Source: an uncultured Sutterella sp. (GTDB taxonomy: Bacteria; Pseudomonadota; Gammaproteobacteria; Burkholderiales; Burkholderiaceae_F). From it: a stretch of 18,490 nt of DNA. Shown here piece after piece: positions 7,591 through 15,288 of this stretch. The DNA lies in assembly GCA_905206365.1 (NCBI GenBank), contig CAJLHF010000042.1, positions 1 to 18,490 on the forward strand. The letters run 5' to 3'. Numbering within the stretch: position 1 is the stretch's first letter; each line of letters opens with the position of its first letter. The notes under the pieces are model-generated. The model saw nothing but the letters and a program-made list of their open reading frames with translations. It had not been told where the DNA came from and ran no database searches. The position numbers and the translations under genes are program-made.

Positions 7591-10500
7591 ATGGCGGGCG
7601 GGAAGAAATACGGTTCGGCGGGGATTCCCCCGTGGGAAGACTACGTCGACGAGAACACGGCTCCGCAGGCGCCGGCTGTTCCGAATGCCCGTACGACTCC
7701 CGCGAAGGTCGCGAAATCTTTCGTTTCTTCTTCCGCGTCAAAGCCCGCCGAGTCGCAGCCCGAATCGCTCCGATGCTCTTCGGTGACGTCCGACAAACAA
7801 ACGTCCGTGAATGCCGCGGACGTTCCGCCGTGGATTGCCGTTGATGGGGAGAAGGATTTCGACGCTCTCGAAATCCCGCCGAGCGCACCGCAGACGGTCG
7901 CGCTCATTTCGGCGGCGGAACCAGACGGCCCGAAGACCTCCCCGTCCCGTACGTCGCCCGATCCTCTTGTGGCGTCGCTTGACGCTTACGACATCGACGA
8001 TCCGCTCGAAGAAGCGATCTGGGCCGTGTACGCCCCGTCGGGCGCCTCGCTTCCTTCCGCGTGCCGTACCTCGTCCGGAATTTCGTCCCGTACGCCGAAG
8101 CATCTTTCCTCGGGCGTGCATTGCGGCCCTGCCGAGCATTCCGCCCCTTGGGAGGAGAGTCCGACGGAAGCGGGGGTTGCGGTCGACGTCGCAGCCCGTG
8201 CTCCGCACGCGCCCGAGAGGGGGCACGCACGCGCTCGTGCGACAGTTCCCGGAACGGATCCCGATGCGGATCCCACGGAGGCTCCTTCCAAAGTCTTCGC
8301 GAAAAAGCCCGATCCCGCGCACGCGTCGACTTCAGAACCCATGCCCTCGAGCCCCCGACTCGGGCATGCCGCGCATGCGGAACTTTCCGCGTTTGCGACC
8401 GACAAGACCGAAGCCGCACCGCGCTCCCTCACGAAGGAAGAAGAGCACCGTGCCGAGGTCCTGCGCTTTTGGGCCGCCCTCGAACTCTTTTCGCCGCCGG
8501 GGTTTTCGGAGATCTCAACGGAGCGCTCCGCCGTCTGTCGGTGGCGTCCCGGCGCGAGCGACGTTCGGAGTCTCGAAGCGCGCGCCTTTTGGGAGGGCGA
8601 ATTCTGGCCCGAGGGCACCGTTCAGATCGACACGAAAGCCTTGCCGCGTGAAGAGGTGCGCGGGGCGGTCCCGTACTTCACGGTGTACCTGGGAATCGTC
8701 CCCTTGCGCACGCTCTTTTCGCACGTGTTGCGCGTTCTCGAAGTGCCCCTCGGTTCGAGCCGCCCGGCGGACGACGCGCTCTATCAGCCGGGCGCGGCAC
8801 GCCGCGGGGTGCTTGCGGAAAATCCGGGACTTGAGCCCGTGCTCGCCGAAGCGTCGAACATTCGGGGAACGGCTTTTCTCGCATGCTTTGAGCTCAATCC
8901 CTGGGGGAAGCTCGTTCCGGATAGCTTCCGACTCTCGGACATCGTGTCGGCGCTGAGCCTTGCGGTCCGGAAAAAGCGCGGGGCGGCGGAATTGCGTCGT
9001 CGGGGCGAACGCGTCCCGAAGGACTTCTTCGCCGTTCCCTTCACGATCGAAGACGCCGCCCGACGAAACGGCTTCTATGCGGAGCACTTCTTGGAATACG
9101 CCCGAAAGACGCTCGGGACGGATTCGTCGCACCCGGGCTACAAGCGTACGATCGATCGCGACGGGGTCGTGACGATCACGGATCCGCAGGAAGACGCAAA
9201 GCATGCGACCGCCGACTTCATCGAATATGTTTCGAGCCGTATCGCCTCGTGGATCGGGTGGGGGGAAGTTTTCGACTGTGCCGTGCGCATTACGAAACAC
9301 GACGCCCGTTGGGAGCCCGCAGTCGAAGACGGCGAATGCCTCGGGAGCTTCTACCTCAGGGACTTGCGCCGTCTTTTGCGCCTTGCGGAAGCGGGCGAGC
9401 CGCTCGGGAAACCCCTGGAAACGCTTCTCGGTCGGGCGAGTCGCCCCGAAGAGCGCCACGACCTTCTGCGCGAAGCCGCCACCGTGAAGGCGGCCCTCAA
9501 CCCGGAACGATTCCCCCTCGGACGGTGGCCGAGCGACGCATCGCACCACCTCTACGCCGCGCAGCAGGCGGCCGTCAACATCGTCTGCGCGCCGCTCGGT
9601 CGCGGGACCGAATTCGGAAAGAAGGGCGGCGAAGAGGGCGCTTCGCCCTCGTTACCCGTATCGGTCGACTTCCATCCGTCGCTTCTTTCCCTCAACGGTC
9701 CTCCGGGCACGGGGAAGAGCTGGCTCTTGCGCGACGTCATCGCCGACATCGTCGTGGCGCGTGCCGAGGCGCTCGCCGGACTCGAACAATCGAGCGACGT
9801 TTTCGATTCCACCCGTTCCGTCACGGGCGAAACAAACGGCGGGCCGATCGACATCCGTCCCGTGCGCTCGGACTTGACCGCGCCCTTTACGATCGTCGTC
9901 GCCTCGAACAACAACGCGGCCATCCGCAACATCACCGACACGCTTCCGCGAAGCTTCTCGCTCTCGCGCCGTAGGATCGATCCCCGCACGGGTCGGGAAA
10001 CGAAGAGCGCCCCTTTCGGCTACTGGCGCGATACGGCCTTGAAGATGTTGCGGGGGCTCGAATTCTTGAATGGCGGCACCGCACCGGGAGGTAATCGCAC
10101 CGCCCGAGCCGGAGTCGATCCGACGTCGGCTGCGGCCGGCACTCTGGAAAAGAGTGTCTGGGGTCTCGTTTCCGCCACGCTCGGTCGGCGCGCGAACTGC
10201 AAGCGCTTTGCACTTGACGTCCTTACGACGGCAAAGCCCGCACCGGAAGCGTTGCCTGCGGAAGGGCGCGATCCGATGGGGCCGAGCGCCGCAAACGGCA
10301 CGAACACTTCGAGCGGCGAAGCATCCGCTCAATACGACGCCTCGTTGCCCGCGCAGCTTCTCGAAGAAGCGCGCTACCTGGGTTTTACGGAGACGTCCCC
10401 GGAAGAAAACTGGATTCGTACGCGCGATAGGTTTCTCGCGATTCGCGAGCGGGTCCTGAAGCGAATCGAGCGCTATGCGGGCTCGTCCATGAAGCCGTCG

Positions 10501-11967
10501 CTCTTTACCCACTCCTTTGAGGACGACCCATCGCAACACAAGACGAGCCTCTGGGTTGACGAAGCGTTCGAGCGGGACCGCTCGGAACTGTTCCTAGCGG
10601 CACTTTCCTTGCATGCGGCGCTTCTCGTTGCACAGGCCGACGCTTTTGCGAACAATTTCACGATGGTGGGGCGCTGGTTGAAGAGCGGACAGACGGGATT
10701 CCGATCGGGGAGCGTGATCGACCTCTTTCGGATTCTCTCGCTTGCCGTTCCCGTCGTCTCGACGACCCTTGCAAGTGCCGAGCGCCTTTTCAGCGGCGTG
10801 CAACGCGAAGAAATCGGCTGGCTCTTCGTCGACGAAGCGAGTCAGGCTACCGCCTCCGCGGCGGCAGGGCTTCTTGCCCGCTCGAAGCGTGCGGTCGTGC
10901 TCGGCGACCCCCGTCAGCTGATGCCGGTCGTAACGATGCCGGAACCGCTCGTTGAGTACCTGCGCGAGCGGCTTGCCCGCGGTCGGGCGGTCGACCCCTT
11001 CTGGGGGCCGTTGCGCTCGTCGCTTCAGTCGCTCGTCGACCGCACGATGACGGTGGGGGCGGCCATTCGCGATGCCGAAACGCAGGACGAGGTCTGGACG
11101 GGGCTTCCCCTTCGAACCCATCGACGCTGCGGCTCCCCCATGTTCGAAATCTCGAACGCCGTGTCGTACGCCAATCAGATGGTGCAGATGACGCCGCGCA
11201 CGGACGACGGTCGGCCGCAACTCTCGCGCTGGATCGACGTCGTACCGCGGTCGGTCGCGGGCGTGAATCTTTCGAAGGCGTCGATGGCGACCGCCGCCGT
11301 TCACACGGCTTCGGAAACGGGTTTCGTCTCGAAGCGCGACCCGAAGATCGTCGGAGAAGAGCTCGAATGGATGAGTCGCGAACTGCGAGCGCTCGAGTCC
11401 GACCGACGGTTCCGTCAGGCGACGGTGTTCGTGCTTTCGCCCTTCAGAAGCGTTGCGGATGCGGCCGCTTCGGTCGTGCGCAGCTTGAGGTTGCGCTCCA
11501 TTCTCGTTCGCGCCGACACCGTGCATGCTTTCCAGGGTCAGGAAGCCGACATCGTCTTTCTCGTTCTCGGGAGCGCCCCGGGCGAGGCGGGACGGAAACA
11601 ACGTCGTTGGGCGGCATCTCCCGTGAATCTCATCAACGTGGCGGTGACGCGCGCGCGGCGTGATCTCGTCGTGATCGGGAACTACGAAGAGTGGACGGCG
11701 GAACCCGCTTTCCGACTCGTAAGCGAACACCTGAAGCGCGAAAAGACCGAACCCGTCGAGGTGACGGTCTTCGAGAAATCCGCCCGCAAGGCGGAGGAAG
11801 AGGTGCGCGAAGCGGATTTGTTCGATGCGTATGCGGATCTTTACGCGCCGCTTCCCGAACCCGATCTGCCGCCCGCGCCGCCGATCGATCTTGAGAGCGA
11901 TCTCGAATCGACTACCGATCTCGGTCCCGACGGGGACGTTCCGACCGAGCTCTCGGAACCCGGTTGA
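7591..11967 (+). CDS. Giant SF1 (Upf1/DNA2-like) helicase with ~700-residue N-terminal region
   Basis: This 1458-residue protein carries a complete superfamily 1 helicase core in its second half. Motif I GPPGTGKS is at 703-710, motif II DEASQ at 1081-1085, motif III GDPRQL at 1105-1110, the VHAFQGQEAD block at 1311-1320, and motif VI AVTRARRD at 1351-1358. These are typical of the AAA_11/AAA_12 (Upf1, DNA2, IGHMBP2) branch, which unwinds DNA or RNA using ATP. A long insert of about 370 residues separates motifs I and II. Residues 1 to about 270 are Ser/Pro/Ala/Glu-rich and probably disordered; 270-700 look folded but I do not recognise the domain. The C-terminus is an acidic, Pro-rich tail. 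The ATG at 7591 has only a weak ribosome site. No nuclease motif was recognised. The function could be repair, RNA handling or phage defence; the sequence alone does not decide. Confidence 0.85.
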   Translation: MAGGKKYGSAGIPPWEDYVDENTAPQAPAVPNARTTPAKVAKSFVSSSASKPAESQPESLRCSSVTSDKQTSVNAADVPPWIAVDGEKDFDALEIPPSAPQTVALISAAEPDGPKTSPSRTSPDPLVASLDAYDIDDPLEEAIWAVYAPSGASLPSACRTSSGISSRTPKHLSSGVHCGPAEHSAPWEESPTEAGVAVDVAARAPHAPERGHARARATVPGTDPDADPTEAPSKVFAKKPDPAHASTSEPMPSSPRLGHAAHAELSAFATDKTEAAPRSLTKEEEHRAEVLRFWAALELFSPPGFSEISTERSAVCRWRPGASDVRSLEARAFWEGEFWPEGTVQIDTKALPREEVRGAVPYFTVYLGIVPLRTLFSHVLRVLEVPLGSSRPADDALYQPGAARRGVLAENPGLEPVLAEASNIRGTAFLACFELNPWGKLVPDSFRLSDIVSALSLAVRKKRGAAELRRRGERVPKDFFAVPFTIEDAARRNGFYAEHFLEYARKTLGTDSSHPGYKRTIDRDGVVTITDPQEDAKHATADFIEYVSSRIASWIGWGEVFDCAVRITKHDARWEPAVEDGECLGSFYLRDLRRLLRLAEAGEPLGKPLETLLGRASRPEERHDLLREAATVKAALNPERFPLGRWPSDASHHLYAAQQAAVNIVCAPLGRGTEFGKKGGEEGASPSLPVSVDFHPSLLSLNGPPGTGKSWLLRDVIADIVVARAEALAGLEQSSDVFDSTRSVTGETNGGPIDIRPVRSDLTAPFTIVVASNNNAAIRNITDTLPRSFSLSRRRIDPRTGRETKSAPFGYWRDTALKMLRGLEFLNGGTAPGGNRTARAGVDPTSAAAGTLEKSVWGLVSATLGRRANCKRFALDVLTTAKPAPEALPAEGRDPMGPSAANGTNTSSGEASAQYDASLPAQLLEEARYLGFTETSPEENWIRTRDRFLAIRERVLKRIERYAGSSMKPSLFTHSFEDDPSQHKTSLWVDEAFERDRSELFLAALSLHAALLVAQADAFANNFTMVGRWLKSGQTGFRSGSVIDLFRILSLAVPVVSTTLASAERLFSGVQREEIGWLFVDEASQATASAAAGLLARSKRAVVLGDPRQLMPVVTMPEPLVEYLRERLARGRAVDPFWGPLRSSLQSLVDRTMTVGAAIRDAETQDEVWTGLPLRTHRRCGSPMFEISNAVSYANQMVQMTPRTDDGRPQLSRWIDVVPRSVAGVNLSKASMATAAVHTASETGFVSKRDPKIVGEELEWMSRELRALESDRRFRQATVFVLSPFRSVADAAASVVRSLRLRSILVRADTVHAFQGQEADIVFLVLGSAPGEAGRKQRRWAASPVNLINVAVTRARRDLVVIGNYEEWTAEPAFRLVSEHLKREKTEPVEVTVFEKSARKAEEEVREADLFDAYADLYAPLPEPDLPPAPPIDLESDLESTTDLGPDGDVPTELSEPG

Positions 11968-12079
11968 GGCGACGCGGAATCGACGGCAGTCTCCCTCGCA
12001 CATACATTCGCACACATTTTCCGAGGGTGCGAAACAATATGGTTTACCGAAGGTTCTTCTCGACGAAGGGTGATTTTGC

Positions 12080-12085
12080 TACTAT
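12080..12085 (+). promoter_or_regulatory. -10 box of the candidate small RNA
   Basis: TACTAT, preceded by TG and one base, gives an extended -10 (TGCTACTAT at 12077-12085). No clear -35 is seen. Transcription would start near 12091, exactly at the first stem of the predicted RNA. Confidence 0.45.
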
Positions 12086-12090
12086 GAATT

Positions 12091-12240
12091 CGGCGATCCG
12101 GTTCTGCGGGGGCGACGCTCCGGACATCTCGGGAAAGAGGGCGTTGCGACGGGAAGAAGAGACGGATCGCCGCTCTCCATGATGTTGTCTCCGATCCAGA
12201 AGAAAGCCCGCACGGCTCAAACCGCGCGGGCTCTTTTTTT
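12091..12240 (+). ncRNA. Candidate structured small RNA, about 150 nt, family unknown
   Basis: CGGCGATCCG (12091-12100) pairs perfectly with CGGATCGCCG (12163-12172), closing a domain. Inside, GCGACGCTC (12112-12120) pairs with the segment 12137-12147 over nine base pairs with wobbles, capped by a short CTC/GAG hairpin. An extended -10 lies just upstream and a strong intrinsic terminator ends the unit. No rightward gene follows: the TetR gene is on the other strand. It is thus more likely a free-standing small RNA than a riboswitch leader. I could not match it to SRP RNA, 6S RNA or a riboswitch from memory. A 32-codon frame starting at the ATG at 12084 overlaps it but has no suitably placed ribosome site. 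Confidence 0.45.
12204..12240 (+). terminator. Strong intrinsic terminator, probably bidirectional
   Basis: AGCCCGCACGG (12204-12214) pairs with CCGCGCGGGCT (12221-12231) with one mismatch around the loop CTCAAA, followed by C and seven T's (12233-12239). On the minus strand the same hairpin is followed by TTTCTTCT, so it can also end the TetR transcript. Confidence 0.9.
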
Positions 12241-12305
12241 CTTCGGGATCGGGGGAGCGGAGGCCGGTTTGCTCCCTTTTGCGTCGACGCCCGGCTTCGC
12301 CTTTT

Positions 12306-12923
12306 TCAGTCCGCCGCGCTTTCGGAGGCGGCCTTCTCTTTGTCGTCGTTTTTGCGTTCGATCGTGCTCGTTCCCGTCAGATCCGTCATCAGAGCGTACA
12401 TTTCTTCCTTCGTCTCGACGGGAATCGAGTCGACGCCGAACTTGTGCGCGTAGAAGCACCCTTCGAGCGCCATGATCACAAGAAGCATGCGGCCGCGGCG
12501 GCGCTTCGGGAGGCGTTGGATGCGCGCGAAAAGCCGCGCATACCAGGCGCGTACGGGTTCGAGCAGTTCCGGATCGTGCGCCTGCTGCGAGAGGAGCTGC
12601 ACGCCTACCGAGGCCCAGCCGCGGTTGTCGTTGCTGAACTGCTGAAACCAGGAGACGAAGCCCGGAATGAGCGTTTCTTCGGGGAGCCCTTCAAACTTCG
12701 CCTCATGGCGCCGGAGCTCCCGATCGAGGTGCTCGGCGTAGTCTTCGATCAAAGCGGCTTGCAGGGCGCGCTTCGTGGGAAAGTGGTACATGATGGCGCC
12801 CTTGCTCACACCTGCCTGCTCGGCCACGCGGTCCATGCTGAGGCGCGCGATCCCACCCGAAAGGAGCACCGCACGGGCGGCTTTGAGAAGGTCGGCTTTG
12901 GTTTTCTGAGCTTTGAGCGACAT
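12306..12923 (-). CDS. TetR-family transcriptional regulator, likely controlling urdA and the lyase
   Basis: The 205-residue product has the TetR length. Its N-terminal helix-turn-helix spans about 10-55: ADLLKAARAVLLSGG, then MDRVAEQAGVSKGAIMYHFP with the recognition helix near 40-48. The remaining two thirds form the all-helical ligand domain. A highly charged, low-complexity tail (about 186-205) ends it. It is encoded downstream of urdA on the same strand, 217 bases beyond the urdA stop, with the urdA terminator between, so it has its own promoter, for which I saw no clear boxes. Two identical-core palindromes in the urdA/lyase divergent region have the size and symmetry of TetR operators and are the likely targets. 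By analogy, a substrate or product of the pathway (histidine, urocanate or imidazole propionate) could be the inducer; this is inference. Confidence 0.88.
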   Translation of the reverse strand: MSLKAQKTKADLLKAARAVLLSGGIARLSMDRVAEQAGVSKGAIMYHFPTKRALQAALIEDYAEHLDRELRRHEAKFEGLPEETLIPGFVSWFQQFSNDNRGWASVGVQLLSQQAHDPELLEPVRAWYARLFARIQRLPKRRRGRMLLVIMALEGCFYAHKFGVDSIPVETKEEMYALMTDLTGTSTIERKNDDKEKAASESAAD

Positions 12924-13005
12924 GGCGGGATCTATCGGAAGGAGCGTTCGGACGCTTGTCGGAAATGCGGTTGCAAATAGCCGAAGCGCCTCGGGCGCGG
13001 AGATG

Positions 13006-13037
13006 AAAAAAAGGGGGCGGCCGTTTCGGCCGCCCCC
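13006..13037 (-). terminator. Intrinsic terminator of urdA
   Basis: On the minus strand an 11-bp perfect G/C stem (arms 13027-13037 and 13013-13023) with a three-base loop is followed by seven T's (A's at 13006-13012 on the + strand). It lies about 100 bases past the urdA stop and separates urdA from the TetR gene. Confidence 0.93.
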
Positions 13038-13139
13038 CGAATATTAACCGAGAGGGGGAAGGAGAGGGGAAACCGCACTCCCGCCCTTCCGGTTCTCTTT
13101 CGAGGTCGTGCGTTTGCAGCGAAGCAAACGATCGGACGA

Positions 13140-14897
13140 TTACTTCGCAGCTTCGGCGGCGGCCTTGCCGGCGATACGACCGAAGACGATGATGTCCGTG
13201 TAGGCGTTGCCACCGAGGCGGTTCGTGCCGTGCGTGACACCCGTCACTTCACCCGCGGCCCAGAGGCCCGGAATGACCTGGCCGTCCTTCGTCAGAGCCT
13301 GCGCCTTTTCGTTGATGCGAACACCGCCCATCGTGTGGTGGGTGGAGGGCACCGCCTTGATGACGTAGTACTTGCCCTGGCTCATGTCGACGAGGCCGCT
13401 GCGGTGGTTGAAGTCCTTGTCGTTGCCCTTGCCGGCCATCGAGGTCACGCGATCCGTCGTGGCCTTAAGCTGATCGAACGGGATCTTCGTGAAGTCGGCG
13501 ATGCACTTCAGGTCGTCGCAGGTCTTCATGATGCCCTGCTTCGTGAAGGCTTCGTATTCGGTCGGGTGAGCCTTGACGGTGTTGGAGATCGCACCGATCT
13601 TGTCGTTCCAAAGAACCCAGCAGTAGGCGCCCGTCTGTTTGAGGATGGCTTCGGAGAGCACGTCGCGACGTTCGAGTTCTTCGACGAAGCGCTTGCCTTC
13701 CTGATTGAGCATGATGGCGCCGTCGAAGCGGGCGTCGGCGATGAGTTCGATCACGCCCGAGATCGGGTCGCAGATCGGGTACGTCTGGATGTAGCCCATG
13801 TTGACGAGTTCGGCCCCGGCACGTTCGGCCATGTAAAGGGCTTCGCCCGTGGTGCCCGGAGCGTCGGTCGTCTTGAAGCGTTCGTCGATCTTCGGGTTGT
13901 ACTTCTTCACCATTTCGGGGTTGGCACCGAAGCCGCCCGTGGCGAGCACGACGCCGCCCTTGGCATTGAAGGTGTAGGTGTTGCCGTCCATCGTGGCCTT
14001 GACGCCGACGACGCGACCGTTCTTGTCCTTAACGAGCTCTTCGGCCTTCATGTTGGTGATGACCGGGATGCCGAGTTCGTCGGCCTTGGCCTGGAACTTC
14101 GCGATGAATTCCGTACCGGTGTGGCCGACCGGAATCAGGGCGCGCTTGCGGCTGTGGCCGCCGAAGAAGAAGAGGTTGTCGTCTTCGAATCGGACGCCGA
14201 GGTAGTCGCGGCACCAGAGCGCGGCGTCGAGAGCCTGATGGGTCATGACGTTGATGACCTTCATGTCGCCCTTCTTGTCGCCGCCCTTGAAGGTATCTTC
14301 GGCGTGGAGTTCGGGCGAGTCGTCGGTAATGCCGAGCTTGGGCTGGACCCAGTTCTTCGCCACGTTCATTTCGGCGCCCGAAATGAGGGAGTTGCCGCCG
14401 ACGGCGGGCATCTTTTCAAGGAGGACGACGTTCGCACCGGCGTTCTTCGCTTCGATCGCGGCCGAGAAGCCCGCGCCGCCCGCACCGATCACGACGACGT
14501 CATAGGAGGATTCTTTCGGGAGGTTGACGGCGGCTTTCTTGATGGCCTTCTTGTCGGCCTTCGAGAGCGTCACGCCCGCCTTCTTGGCGGCGTCCTTAAC
14601 GGCGTCGAGGAAGCCCTTCGAGGAGAAGGTGGCGCCCGAGATAACGTCGAGGTCCGCGGAGTTCGACTGAATGACGTGGTCCTTCATTTCCGTGAAGACC
14701 TTCTTCGCGAGAACGGGGTTTTCCTGGTTCTTCACGATCTTGATGTCGGTGATGCGGCCTTCGTCGAACGTGACGGCAACCGTAACGTCGCCGTGCTTGC
14801 CGACCCCGGTGCCTTCCTGAGTAACGGGGGCGGCAAAAGCCGTGACGGCGAAAAGACCGCCGATCGCGGCGGTAAGAAGCGTGGTACGCAACTTCAT
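13140..14897 (-). CDS. urdA: Periplasmic urocanate reductase (UrdA), FMN-bind plus FAD-binding flavoprotein
   Basis: UrdA reduces urocanate to imidazole propionate, letting anaerobic bacteria use urocanate as respiratory electron acceptor. The 585-residue product has a signal peptide (1-22, cut after AFA). An FMN_bind domain (about 30-105) follows, with the flavinylation motif DVISGAT (84-90, FMN expected on Thr90). The FAD-binding reductase domain has GAGGAG at 138-143. Active-site residues expected for Shewanella UrdA all occur, with the same numbers as I recall for that enzyme: Tyr373 (QTYPIC), Asp388, Arg411 (ERRD), His520 (STHHTMGG) and Arg560 (GTNRLGG). Fumarate reductases of this fold have His where Tyr373 stands, which argues against fumarate as substrate. 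There is no heme domain. Neither the flavin transferase ApbE nor a quinol dehydrogenase is in the window. GGAGAG lies eight bases upstream of the ATG at 14897. It is divergent from an exported ammonia-lyase-family gene. Confidence 0.9.
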   Translation of the reverse strand: MKLRTTLLTAAIGGLFAVTAFAAPVTQEGTGVGKHGDVTVAVTFDEGRITDIKIVKNQENPVLAKKVFTEMKDHVIQSNSADLDVISGATFSSKGFLDAVKDAAKKAGVTLSKADKKAIKKAAVNLPKESSYDVVVIGAGGAGFSAAIEAKNAGANVVLLEKMPAVGGNSLISGAEMNVAKNWVQPKLGITDDSPELHAEDTFKGGDKKGDMKVINVMTHQALDAALWCRDYLGVRFEDDNLFFFGGHSRKRALIPVGHTGTEFIAKFQAKADELGIPVITNMKAEELVKDKNGRVVGVKATMDGNTYTFNAKGGVVLATGGFGANPEMVKKYNPKIDERFKTTDAPGTTGEALYMAERAGAELVNMGYIQTYPICDPISGVIELIADARFDGAIMLNQEGKRFVEELERRDVLSEAILKQTGAYCWVLWNDKIGAISNTVKAHPTEYEAFTKQGIMKTCDDLKCIADFTKIPFDQLKATTDRVTSMAGKGNDKDFNHRSGLVDMSQGKYYVIKAVPSTHHTMGGVRINEKAQALTKDGQVIPGLWAAGEVTGVTHGTNRLGGNAYTDIIVFGRIAGKAAAEAAK

Positions 14898-14958
14898 GAT
14901 GTTTTCTCTCCAACGTGGGGTCCGAGCGGCGCTCGGGTCCGTTCTTAATTCGGAAGTG

Positions 14959-14964
14959 ATTCTA
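14959..14964 (-). promoter_or_regulatory. -10 box of urdA
   Basis: TAGAAT on the minus strand (five of six to consensus) lies 62 bases upstream of the urdA ATG. The -35 region would fall at about 14982-14987 and is weak (CGTACC). The proposed operator at 14971-14984 covers the spacer and -35 region. Confidence 0.55.
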
Positions 14965-14970
14965 GACGAA

Positions 14971-14984
14971 ACCGACTGGTCGGT
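14971..14984. promoter_or_regulatory. Palindromic operator over the urdA promoter (TetR type)
   Basis: ACCGACTGGTCGGT is an inverted repeat (ACCGAC, TG, GTCGGT). It lies just upstream of the urdA -10 box, so a bound repressor would block RNA polymerase. The first 13 bases recur exactly at 15088-15100. Size and symmetry fit TetR-family operators, and a TetR gene sits downstream of urdA. Confidence 0.7.
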
Positions 14985-15085
14985 ACGGTAGTACTTTCAC
15001 CTACTCGAATCGGAAGTTGGAAAGGGAAATCAATAAAAAACAAAGACAAGCAAAATTTCGACCGAGTGCTCTAGGGGAAAACATC

Positions 15086-15103
15086 AGACCGACTGGTCGG
15101 ACT
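15086..15103. promoter_or_regulatory. Second copy of the TetR-type operator, over the lyase promoter
   Basis: The 18-bp imperfect palindrome AGACCGACTGGTCGGACT contains the same 13-bp core as the site at 14971. It lies between the -35 and -10 positions of the lyase promoter. The copies are 117 bases apart, start to start, one for each divergent promoter. The stretch between them (about 15000-15085) is AT-rich and holds no gene. Confidence 0.7.
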
Positions 15104-15109
15104 TTTATG

Positions 15110-15115
15110 TATGAT
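15110..15115 (+). promoter_or_regulatory. -10 box of the exported lyase gene
   Basis: TATGAT matches the -10 consensus at five of six bases. With a 17-base spacer the -35 would be at 15087-15092 (GACCGA, weak), inside the operator. The predicted start near 15122 gives a leader of about 165 bases with strong structures. Confidence 0.5.
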
Positions 15116-15154
15116 TCGGTTCGCACGCCGGATTGAATTCCGGTCGACGAGCCA

Positions 15155-15202
15155 CGGGCGACGCGCCCGAGCGGTCGGCCGAACGCGGCGCGTCGTTTTT
15201 TT
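15155..15202 (+). promoter_or_regulatory. Attenuator in the lyase leader: terminator versus alternative hairpin
   Basis: CGACGCGCC (15159-15167) pairs perfectly with GGCGCGTCG (15187-15195), followed at once by seven T's (15196-15202): a complete intrinsic terminator in the leader, about 85 bases before the ATG. A competing hairpin, CGGGCG (15155-15160) with CGCCCG (15164-15169), uses the same left arm, so both cannot form together. A small stem CCGGA/TCCGG (15128-15143) lies upstream. This layout suggests regulated read-through. No leader peptide with a proper start was seen, so the signal could be a protein, ligand or RNA. Confidence 0.6.
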
Positions 15203-15203
15203 C

Positions 15204-15246
15204 GGAGGTTCCGCCCGCGGACCGTTTTCGGGCGGAGATTTCCTCC
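15204..15246 (+). other. Two-tier hairpin in the lyase leader, after the attenuator
   Basis: GGAGG (15204-15208) pairs with CCTCC (15242-15246). Inside it, CCGCCCG (15211-15217) pairs with CGGGCGG (15229-15235). It lies between the leader terminator and the true ribosome site (AAAGGA, 15274-15279). It may take part in the leader switch or hide a false ribosome site. Confidence 0.45.
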
Positions 15247-15288
15247 ACGGAGTTTTCGAACTTTCGACCGTACAAAGGACACCGTACA

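Noticed and set aside
10594..12015. A 473-codon minus-strand frame over the helicase C-terminal half
   Set aside because: Antisense to the conserved helicase motifs; composition of a shadow frame.
12084..12182. 32-codon frame starting ATGAATTC within the candidate small RNA
   Set aside because: The ATG overlaps the -10 box and no ribosome site is suitably spaced, so a coding role is less likely than a structured RNA.
13140..14897. Annotation as fumarate reductase or flavocytochrome c
   Set aside because: No heme-binding CXXCH motifs, and Tyr373 stands where fumarate reductases have the substrate-binding His.
13230..14948. A 572-codon plus-strand frame across urdA
   Set aside because: Antisense shadow of a flavoprotein with clear motifs; no family resemblance.
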